A DNA stretch of 12,156 bases, from the NCBI GenBank assembly GCA_902461085.1, contig CABPWH010000057.1:1-12156 (forward strand), given 5' to 3'. How positions within the stretch are numbered: the first letter of the stretch is position 1; each line of letters opens with the position of its first letter. This DNA is from an uncultured Collinsella sp. GTDB lineage: Bacteria; Actinomycetota; Coriobacteriia; Coriobacteriales; Coriobacteriaceae. The notes beneath the pieces are model-generated. The model ran no database searches. It saw only the letters and a list, made by a program, of their open reading frames with translations, and was not told the origin of the DNA. The position numbers and the translations under genes are program-made. Of the stretch, positions 6,516 through 12,156 are shown in pieces.

Positions 6516-7788
6516 GAACCTCCCTGCGTGCATGGACCAAGCCGGAATCATCGACTCCGATGATAGCAACATCGAGCAGGCACGGGGCTGTAAGTCCACA
6601 GGTATCGTCAAGACGGGCATGATGGAACGAGCCGAGCGTCAGGTTGTCACCATACTCGAGCACGGCACGCTCGACCGTGCCCACGCGACGACGAGCGTCG
6701 GCAATAGCGAGCTCCTGTGCGACGGCTCGCATACGACGGCTGCGCTCGGCCATAACCTCGGGCGGCACCTGGTCGGGCATATCGGCGGCAAGGGTGCCGG
6801 GACGCTTGCTGTAGCGGAACACGTGCATACGCGAGAAACCAACACGGCGACACAGAGCCAGCGACTCCTCGAACTCCTCGTCCGTCTCACCAGGAAAACC
6901 GACGATGACATCGCACGAAAGGGACGCCTGGGGCAAGTTGGCGCGAATCATACGCACCGTGTCCTCAAAGGCCTCCGCACTATAGGGACGGCCCATGCGA
7001 TGCAGGGTCGCCGTGCAGCCGGACTGCACGGGCAGGTGCAAAAACGGGGCGATACGCTGCGGATAGCGCGCCATAACCTTAAGCAGGCGCTCGGAGATAT
7101 CCATGGGCTCGACCGAGGAAATGCGCACATGCGGAATAGACGTGCGCTCCATGATGGCCTCGAGCAGCTCATCGATTTCGACGTGCTCGTCGGTCGCGCT
7201 CTTGCCATCGTAGGCACCCAGGTTCACACCGGTCAGCACCACCTCGGGCACGCCGGCCTCCTGGGCCTCGCGAACTTGCTCGAGCACGGACTCGACGGGC
7301 ACGGAGCGCTCGGGGCCGCGCGCCTTCCACACAATGCAATAGGTGCAGCGATGGTTGCAGCCGTCCTGAATCTTCACGCCCAGGCGAGAGCGACCGAGCG
7401 CATCGACCACCTCACCATCGCTGCAGGCGGGAACGCTATCGGACTCAACGCCCAGCACCTCGCAGACACGATCGGCGACATCGATCTTGGACGGCTCGGC
7501 GATCACGCGATCCGAAAGCTCCAGCAGCTCCTCGGGATGCAAATTGACCACGCATCCGGTCACGAGCACATAGGGCTCGTTTGGATGGGCCAGCGCATGA
7601 CGGACGGCCTTACGGGTCTTAGCCTCGGCCTCGCCCGTAACGGCACAGGTGTTAATGACGATCAAATCGGCATCCTGGGGCTCCACAATAGCAAAGCCCA
7701 GGCGCATAAGATCGGCAGTGATACGGTCAGACTCAACCCGGTTGACACGGCAGCCGAGGTTGACGACGGAAATATGGGGTGCGAGCAC
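6496..7788 (-). CDS. mtaB: tRNA t6A37 methylthiotransferase MtaB
   Basis: MtaB converts t6A at tRNA position 37 to ms2t6A using S-adenosylmethionine and two iron-sulfur clusters. The 430-residue product has the N-terminal methylthiotransferase domain with cysteines C13 (NLGCRVN), C48 (INTCAVT) and C79 (VTGCVVN). The radical-SAM motif is C144-x3-C148-x2-C151 in CNHRCTYC, and a C-terminal TRAM-like segment begins near 370. The NLGCRVN opening and lack of a longer N-terminus favour MtaB over MiaB or RimO. The start is GTG at 7788 with AAGGAG (7794-7799) overlapping the stop of the preceding dnaJ, a nine-base gap. The 3' end overlaps phoH by 20 bases. Family assignment is firm; the t6A substrate rests on subfamily resemblance. 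Confidence 0.9.
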   Translation of the reverse strand: MLAPHISVVNLGCRVNRVESDRITADLMRLGFAIVEPQDADLIVINTCAVTGEAEAKTRKAVRHALAHPNEPYVLVTGCVVNLHPEELLELSDRVIAEPSKIDVADRVCEVLGVESDSVPACSDGEVVDALGRSRLGVKIQDGCNHRCTYCIVWKARGPERSVPVESVLEQVREAQEAGVPEVVLTGVNLGAYDGKSATDEHVEIDELLEAIMERTSIPHVRISSVEPMDISERLLKVMARYPQRIAPFLHLPVQSGCTATLHRMGRPYSAEAFEDTVRMIRANLPQASLSCDVIVGFPGETDEEFEESLALCRRVGFSRMHVFRYSKRPGTLAADMPDQVPPEVMAERSRRMRAVAQELAIADARRRVGTVERAVLEYGDNLTLGSFHHARLDDTCGLTAPCLLDVAIIGVDDSGLVHARREVHGSLED

Positions 7789-7797
7789 GCGGGCTCC

Positions 7798-8946
7798 TTA
7801 ATCGAGGATATCGTCGAGGGCACTCTTGATACGGTCGGTCACCGACTTCTTACCGGAAGCGACGTCATCGCCCATCTCATCGGCAAAAGCACGGAGCAGC
7901 TCGCGTTGCTTATTGGAAAGATTGGTGGGAACGACCACGCGCAGTTGCACGATCAGGCGACCACGCGAACCGCCACCGCCAATGCGCGGCATGCCGTAAT
8001 TATTGACGCTCACGGTGTCGCCGTACTGGGCGCCGGCGGGAACCGTCACCTTAACGACCTCGTCCGGCATAATGCCCTCGACCTCGATCTCGCAGCCAAG
8101 CGCAGACTGCGCAATCGAGATATCGCTCACGAGGTACAGGTCGTCACCGTTGCGCTTAAAGCGCTCATGGTCGGCAACGCGCACGTTGACAATCAGGTCG
8201 CCCGAAGGCTCGCCGCGAAGGCCGGCCTCGCCAAAGCCGCTCACACGCAGCTGGCGACCGGTCGAAACACCGGCGGGAATATCGATGTCGATCTTTTCAT
8301 GCGAAGGCGTGCGGCCTTGACCGTCGCAGGTCTCGCAGGGATGATCGATAACCGTGCCCTCGCCATGGCAGTCGGGGCAAGGCGAGGAAGACTGAACCTG
8401 GCCCAAAAACGATCGCTGAACCGTCGTGACGTAGCCCGTACCGTGGCAGCGGCCGCACTGCTTTTCCTGTGCGCCCTCTGCCCTACCGGTGCCATTGCAG
8501 TCCTCGCAAGGAGCAAGGCGGTCATAGCTGATTGTCTTTTTGCAGCCGAGCGCCGCCTCCTCGAGCGTCACCGAAAGCGAGATGGCCATGTCTCGTCCGC
8601 GACGACGCTCACGACGGCTGCGGGCGCCACCGCCGGCACCGCCGCCAAAGAACGACGAGAACAGGTCGTCCATGCCCATGCCACCAAAGATATCGTTGAT
8701 ATCGACGTAGCCCGAACCACCAGGGCCGTCGGCAGTGCCGTAACGGTCGTAGTTAGCACGCTTCTGCTCATCGGAAAGAACGGAATAGGCCTCGTTGAGC
8801 TCCTTGAACTTGGCCTCGGCCTCGGGGTCGTCCGAAACATCCGGATGTACGGTACGGGCCTTCTTTAGAAACGCACGCTTAATCGTCCGCGCGTCGGCAT
8901 CCCTGTCGACGCCAAGCACCTCGTAGTAATCCCTATTTTCCGACAC
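7798..8946 (-). CDS. dnaJ: Chaperone protein DnaJ, canonical type I
   Basis: DnaJ stimulates the ATPase of DnaK and delivers unfolded clients. The 382-residue product has a J domain with HPD at 34-36, then a glycine-rich segment to about 108. Four CxxCxGxG zinc motifs follow (C147/C150, C164/C167, C190/C193, C204/C207), then complete C-terminal domains I and II ending in a charged tail. Length fits type I DnaJ. GTG at 8946 is chosen because GGAAGGA (8954-8960) lies seven bases upstream and the protein then begins with the standard short lead into RDYYEVLGV; a longer frame from 9012 has no ribosome site. It is 81 bases after the other J-protein gene and nine before mtaB. No dnaK or grpE is in the window. 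No CIRCE or HAIR heat-shock operator was seen upstream. Confidence 0.95.
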   Translation of the reverse strand: MSENRDYYEVLGVDRDADARTIKRAFLKKARTVHPDVSDDPEAEAKFKELNEAYSVLSDEQKRANYDRYGTADGPGGSGYVDINDIFGGMGMDDLFSSFFGGGAGGGARSRRERRRGRDMAISLSVTLEEAALGCKKTISYDRLAPCEDCNGTGRAEGAQEKQCGRCHGTGYVTTVQRSFLGQVQSSSPCPDCHGEGTVIDHPCETCDGQGRTPSHEKIDIDIPAGVSTGRQLRVSGFGEAGLRGEPSGDLIVNVRVADHERFKRNGDDLYLVSDISIAQSALGCEIEVEGIMPDEVVKVTVPAGAQYGDTVSVNNYGMPRIGGGGSRGRLIVQLRVVVPTNLSNKQRELLRAFADEMGDDVASGKKSVTDRIKSALDDILD

Positions 8947-8967
8947 GACCGAATCCTTCCGACTTTC

Positions 8968-8996
8968 ATTATTGTCACAGTGCGTCCTATACCCAA
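8968..8996 (-). promoter_or_regulatory. Candidate promoter for dnaJ and downstream genes
   Basis: On the minus strand TTGGGT (8996-8991) and AATAAT (8973-8968) are separated by exactly 17 bases. The -10 matches consensus at five of six positions and the -35 at three. The predicted start would give a leader of roughly 15-20 bases carrying the dnaJ Shine-Dalgarno. This is based on pattern only. It would make dnaJ-mtaB-phoH-ybeY-dgkA-era-recO a unit that can be transcribed independently of the upstream genes. Confidence 0.35.
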
Positions 8997-9027
8997 GCTG
9001 GGCCGACCGCAAACAAAGGGTTTGATG

Positions 9028-10131
9028 TTATTGCATTTGGTACGGCGAAAGCATGGCCCGTTGCGAGCAGCTTGCGAACCAAACCGACACGAGCGCGAAC
9101 ATGAAGCCATTAGCAAAACCGTTGGCAAACTGCATCGCACCGCGCTTCCACCACAGCAGGCTGCGATGAAGCACACCGTCCGAAAGCACCATGAACAGGC
9201 CCATGGTAAACGGAATAAAGCACATCACGGCAAAGGCCGAGAACACACCCGAGATGGCCGAGAGTACCAAAAACGGCGCTACGATGCCCATCAGGTAAAA
9301 ACCGGTACGAGCTTTGCCTTCCAAGCGCTCGGCCTCAACATGGGCACGGCCGACCAGGTCGCCGCCCGCGGCACCGTTGGTGCCAGCATGACCCATGCCG
9401 CCAATGCGGACCTCGTCGCCATCGTGCGTGCCGGCAGGAAACTCAATCGTCTGCTCGGAGGTTACGCGAGTACGACCGCTGCCGCCGCAATCAGGGCAGG
9501 GATCGGCCACGACTTTACCGGAACCGCCGCACTCGGGGCAGACCGACTGGAACGTACCCGCACCAAACAGGAAGGACAGGTCGACGTCGATGTGGCCGCG
9601 GCCGCCACAGCTCGGGCAGGTATGGGCATGCTCAGACGAAACGGAGCCCGAACCGCCGCAGTTGTTACAGGTATCGAAGCGCGTGTAGCGGACGGTCTTG
9701 CGGGCACCGCCCTTGGCCTCCTTGGCGTCGAGTTTGATATCGACGACCACGTTGGCGCCGTTCTCGGGATTGTAGGCAGCCTGTCCACGACGCTGCTGGC
9801 CCCAGGCGCCACCAAAGGGAAAGCCGCCCTCAAAAGGACTGCCATAACCCGTGCTGCCGGCGTAGCTGCCACCATAGGGCGAAGCCGTAGGAGCACCGGC
9901 AAAGGGACTGCCAGAACGCATGGCGTCGTAGCGCGCACGTTTTTGCTCATCCGAAAGCACGGCGTAGGCCTCGGAAACCTCTTTAAACTTTTCCTCGGCA
10001 TCCGGCTCTTTGTTGACGTCCGGATGGAGCTTGCGGGCCTTTTGCTGGAAGGCCTTTTGAATATCACGCGAGGTGGCGTCCTTGGAGACACCCAAAATCT
10101 CGTAGTAATCTTTTTCGTTCATCGTCGCCAT
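9028..10131 (-). CDS. J-domain protein with zinc fingers and C-terminal membrane segments
   Basis: The 367-residue product opens as a type I DnaJ. Its J domain has HPD at 36-38 (1-72), followed by a Gly/Phe/Tyr-rich linker (73-120) and the start of C-terminal domain I. Four CxxCxGxG motifs follow (C155/C158, C172/C175, C198/C201, C212/C215) and domain I resumes to GGDLVGRAHVEA near 267. Instead of domain II and the dimerisation tail there are hydrophobic stretches at about 277-297, 298-318 and 340-354, with basic residues at 323-330. The tail uses the same codon pattern as its neighbours, so it does not look like a frameshift. ATG at 10131 is chosen because AGGAGG (10141-10146) lies nine bases upstream; an in-frame GTG at 10152 is upstream of that site. 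It probably recruits DnaK to the membrane, which is inference. DnaJ family membership is certain. Confidence 0.9.
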   Translation of the reverse strand: MATMNEKDYYEILGVSKDATSRDIQKAFQQKARKLHPDVNKEPDAEEKFKEVSEAYAVLSDEQKRARYDAMRSGSPFAGAPTASPYGGSYAGSTGYGSPFEGGFPFGGAWGQQRRGQAAYNPENGANVVVDIKLDAKEAKGGARKTVRYTRFDTCNNCGGSGSVSSEHAHTCPSCGGRGHIDVDLSFLFGAGTFQSVCPECGGSGKVVADPCPDCGGSGRTRVTSEQTIEFPAGTHDGDEVRIGGMGHAGTNGAAGGDLVGRAHVEAERLEGKARTGFYLMGIVAPFLVLSAISGVFSAFAVMCFIPFTMGLFMVLSDGVLHRSLLWWKRGAMQFANGFANGFMFALVSVWFASCSQRAMLSPYQMQ

Positions 10132-10140
10132 GCGCGGCAA

Positions 10141-10146
10141 CCTCCT
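10141..10146 (-). promoter_or_regulatory. Ribosome binding site deciding the start of the membrane J protein
   Basis: AGGAGG on the minus strand is a full Shine-Dalgarno nine bases before ATG at 10131. Its two upstream-most bases lie within a small inverted repeat, CTGCT-GTG-AGCAG (10157-10145). The site rules out the in-frame GTG at 10152, which overlaps the repeat upstream of it. Confidence 0.75.
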
Positions 10147-10159
10147 GCTCACAGCAGCG

Positions 10160-10179
10160 TATATATTGCGGTAATTCTA
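10160..10179 (-). promoter_or_regulatory. AT-rich candidate promoter between hemW and the membrane J-protein gene
   Basis: The 58-base gap contains two -10-like hexamers on the minus strand, TAGAAT (10179-10174) and TATATA (10165-10160), in otherwise GC-rich DNA. No good -35 was found at 16-18 bases from either. A short leader would follow. The call rests on composition and position. Confidence 0.3.
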
Positions 10180-10189
10180 CCCGAGCGGC

Positions 10190-11422
10190 CTAAGCTAGAT
10201 CCCAAAACAGCTCGAACAGAACATTTCCATCGAGCCAGCCCAGGTGTGTCGGCGCCAGACGAGCTCGAACATGGCCCGCGACGACATCTGCCGAAGTGAA
10301 GGGTCCCTCATGGACCCCGAGCGTCTCGGGCACCCAAGTGGCAAGACCCAATTCGAGCGCGCGATCGCAGGCAGCTGCCAGCTCGCCCGTTGGGATGACA
10401 CGAATCGCGCGAACCAACAGGTCGGACGCGACACCGCGCGTCATGCGGCAAGCAAGCATCAGGTCTTCGGCCGCGGCCTCGCGCTGCGAGAGATATTCGG
10501 CCTCGAACGCCGTCGCGTCATCGTTACGTTGCACCAGACGCACGCGATACGAATCGCCTCGAGAAGAAACACCGGGAAACAGCCCGGCCAAGCGGTCGAA
10601 CTCCTCGGCATTGAGCATACCGGCAGCAGAGCGACCCAAGCCCAGATAGCCCTGTCCGGTCCAGTAGGCAATGTTGTGGGCGCACTCATGGCCGTCGAGC
10701 GCGTAGCTTGCCACCTCATACGGGTGATAGCCAGCCGCACCCAGGCGCTCACGCGCCGTGTCCATGCACGCAGCTTGAAAATCCTCGTCGGGCTCGAGCG
10801 ACTCGTCGCGGCACGCCATGCGATAGAGGGGCGTCCCCTCCTCGAGCGTGAGCGGGTAAACCGACACATGATGCGGCGCCGCCACCAGCACGCCATCGAG
10901 CGTGCGCTTCCAACTCGCTGCGGTCTGCCCGGGAAGTCCGCACATAAGGTCGCACGACACGTCAAGCCCAGCGGTCTTGACTGTCGCGATGGCGGCGAGC
11001 GCCCGATCGGCATCGTGAATACGGCCGATAGCGGTAAGTTCGGTGTTATCGAGCGTTTGCACGCCCAGAGAGACGCGTGTGACACCAACCTTGGCAAGTG
11101 CAGCGGCAAGCTCGGCGGTCAGCGACTCGGGATTGGCCTCGCAGGTAAACTCAACGGGGGCGCACCACGCACGAATACGCCGCGCCAGCTCCACCAGGCG
11201 CTCCCCCGCCAGCGACGGCGTACCGCCGCCAACATAGACGGTGCGGATCTGGTCAAGGGCACCAGCCTTGCCAAAAGCATCGAGACGCGCGAACAACTGC
11301 TCAAAATAGGCATCGAGCGCAGCGCTCAGATCACACGGAGCAAAGCTGCGCGAGTCAAAGTCGCAGTACCGGCACTTTTGGGCGCAAAACGGCACGTGCA
11401 CGTACAGCGCGGTAACGGCCAC
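10190..11422 (-). CDS. hemW: Heme chaperone HemW (radical SAM, HemN-like)
   Basis: HemW binds heme and inserts it into respiratory targets; it is related to the coproporphyrinogen III dehydrogenase HemN but is not expected to have that activity. The 410-residue product has the radical-SAM motif C13-x3-C17-x2-C20 followed by D-F, the HemW form, where HemN has a fourth cysteine. GGGTPS is at 65-70, and EANPES, GVQTLDN and DLMCGLPGQT follow. The C-terminal HemN-type domain ends in a winged-helix-like region. Length is in the family range. The start is GTG at 11422, two bases after the dusB stop, with GGAGGC (11429-11434) inside the end of dusB, so the two are probably coupled. Older annotations may call such genes oxygen-independent coproporphyrinogen oxidase. 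Confidence 0.93.
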   Translation of the reverse strand: MAVTALYVHVPFCAQKCRYCDFDSRSFAPCDLSAALDAYFEQLFARLDAFGKAGALDQIRTVYVGGGTPSLAGERLVELARRIRAWCAPVEFTCEANPESLTAELAAALAKVGVTRVSLGVQTLDNTELTAIGRIHDADRALAAIATVKTAGLDVSCDLMCGLPGQTAASWKRTLDGVLVAAPHHVSVYPLTLEEGTPLYRMACRDESLEPDEDFQAACMDTARERLGAAGYHPYEVASYALDGHECAHNIAYWTGQGYLGLGRSAAGMLNAEEFDRLAGLFPGVSSRGDSYRVRLVQRNDDATAFEAEYLSQREAAAEDLMLACRMTRGVASDLLVRAIRVIPTGELAAACDRALELGLATWVPETLGVHEGPFTSADVVAGHVRARLAPTHLGWLDGNVLFELFWDLA

Positions 11423-11424
11423 CC

Positions 11425-12156
11425 TTAAGCCTCCAGCGGATGAGGGGGCACCGATTCGCCGGCGGCAAGTGCGGCCTCGCAGGCCACCACATCGCGCTCG
11501 ATCTCATCGACCAGCGCCATAAACTCCTCATACGTGGAGCAGCGCACCACATGGGCACGCCAAGCGGCGGCATGGGGCATGCCTTTTAAGTACCAGCTTG
11601 CGTACGTACGGGCACGCGACATGAGCGGCAGGAGCTCATGTGTCAGCGTTAGGTGCTCACGCAGGGCGTCCAGGCGCTCGACGGAGCTGCGAACCGGCAC
11701 CGGTATGCCATCGAGCGCAAGGGCGCGAGCATCGCCAAACACCCACGGGTTCCCGTAGATACCGCGCGCGATAAACACCGCGCTGGCGCCCGAGTTGCGC
11801 AGATGCTCCGCGGCATCCTCGGCGGTAAACACGTCGCCCGAACCGATCACGGGAATCTCAACGGCGTCGGCAACCTCATCGACGACCGACCAATCGGCCT
11901 GGCCCGTATAGAGCTGCGTGGCGCAGCGGCCATGCACCGCCACCGCGGCGGCACCGGCGCCTTCGAGCATCTGGGCAAACGTCGCGGCATTACGGTCCTC
12001 GGCATAAAAGCCTTTGCGAATCTTGACGGTCACGGGTACATGCGCCGCGCCCACCGCCGCCTCGACGATCTTCTCGGCCAAATCGGGCGTGCGCATGAGC
12101 GCCGAGCCCTCGCCCTTGGTAACGACCTTGCGGGCGGGGCATGCCATCTTGATATC
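11425..12156 (-). CDS. dusB: tRNA-dihydrouridine synthase, DusB type, 5' end outside window
   Basis: Dus enzymes reduce uridines in tRNA D-loops using FMN and NADPH. The visible 243 residues begin inside the catalytic signature, reading DIKMACPARK at the very edge, where the cysteine is the usual proton donor. Then come KGEGSAL, the VKIRKGF segment, VHGRCATQLYTGQADW, the FMN-phosphate region GSGDV, and ARGIYGNPWVF. The remainder is the C-terminal helical domain, with MPHAAAWRAHV and ending in PHPLEA. The usual signature is DINMGCP, so Asn and Gly are replaced by Lys and Ala here. About 100 N-terminal residues are missing. It precedes hemW by two bases. Dus membership is firm; the DusB subfamily is the best match by overall motif pattern. 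Confidence 0.92.
   Translation of the reverse strand, partial: DIKMACPARKVVTKGEGSALMRTPDLAEKIVEAAVGAAHVPVTVKIRKGFYAEDRNAATFAQMLEGAGAAAVAVHGRCATQLYTGQADWSVVDEVADAVEIPVIGSGDVFTAEDAAEHLRNSGASAVFIARGIYGNPWVFGDARALALDGIPVPVRSSVERLDALREHLTLTHELLPLMSRARTYASWYLKGMPHAAAWRAHVVRCSTYEEFMALVDEIERDVVACEAALAAGESVPPHPLEA

Noticed and set aside
6516..6620. Longer start for phoH at 6620
   Set aside because: The extra 35 residues lie inside mtaB, show no resemblance to the PhoH N-terminus, and lack the GGGAGG site that precedes the ATG at 6515.
6514..8868. A 784-codon open frame on the plus strand opposite mtaB and dnaJ
   Set aside because: It runs antisense across two well-identified genes and their junction, has no recognisable motif, and reflects codon bias of the real strand.
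8947..9027. CIRCE or HAIR heat-shock operator upstream of dnaJ
   Set aside because: Neither the TTAGCACTC/GAGTGCTAA nor the CTTGAGT/ACTCAAG inverted repeat is present here or in the 10132-10189 gap.
9028..9310. Frameshift or pseudogene explanation for the hydrophobic tail of the J protein
   Set aside because: The frame is continuous, codon use matches the rest of the gene, and the hydrophobic segments have sensible spacing and a basic loop, so a real coding tail is more likely.
8980..10299. A 439-codon plus-strand frame opposite the membrane J-protein gene
   Set aside because: It is antisense to a gene with an intact J domain and zinc motifs; the translation is Ala, Gly, Thr and Arg-rich without a domain.
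10190..11422. Coproporphyrinogen III dehydrogenase (HemN)
   Set aside because: The fourth cysteine of the HemN CxxxCxxCxC motif is a Phe here, and the size and N-terminus fit the heme chaperone HemW.

Overview
The window is a compact, GC-rich stretch of bacterial chromosome in which all twelve recognisable genes lie on the minus strand, so transcription runs from right to left. Gene content and order (dusB-hemW-dnaJ-dnaJ-mtaB-phoH-ybeY-dgkA-era-recO, then rpsO and pnp), GTG and TTG starts, high GC and strong Shine-Dalgarno sites suggest a high-GC Gram-positive, most likely a Coriobacteriia member resembling Collinsella. This placement is inferred from gene order and composition, not from a database search. 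There is no phage, insertion sequence, CRISPR array, tRNA, rRNA or other sign of recent transfer.

Layout, following transcription. At the right edge a 5'-truncated dusB (tRNA dihydrouridine synthase) leads, 2 bases later, into hemW (radical-SAM heme chaperone). After 58 AT-richer bases comes a J-domain protein with four zinc-finger motifs whose C-terminus is replaced by membrane segments. An 81-base gap with a candidate promoter precedes a canonical dnaJ. Then follow mtaB, phoH, ybeY, dgkA, era and recO, packed with overlaps or gaps of 15 bases or less and therefore probably one translationally coupled operon. A 138-base gap with a structured leader precedes rpsO. rpsO ends in a strong intrinsic terminator, and a 149-base gap with several hairpins precedes pnp, which runs off the left edge.

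Functionally this is an RNA and ribosome housekeeping block. DusB and MtaB modify tRNA, and YbeY, Era and S15 act on 16S rRNA and 30S assembly. PNPase degrades RNA, PhoH is an RNA-linked ATPase, the two J proteins work with DnaK, DgkA recycles a membrane lipid, and RecO repairs DNA.

I see no obviously new multi-gene system. The best candidates for a second look are the membrane-tailed J protein (9028-10131), RNA structures in the rpsO and pnp leaders that can form mutually exclusive hairpins, a GC palindrome between the apparent Shine-Dalgarno site and start codon of recO, and a long acidic N-terminal extension on Era.
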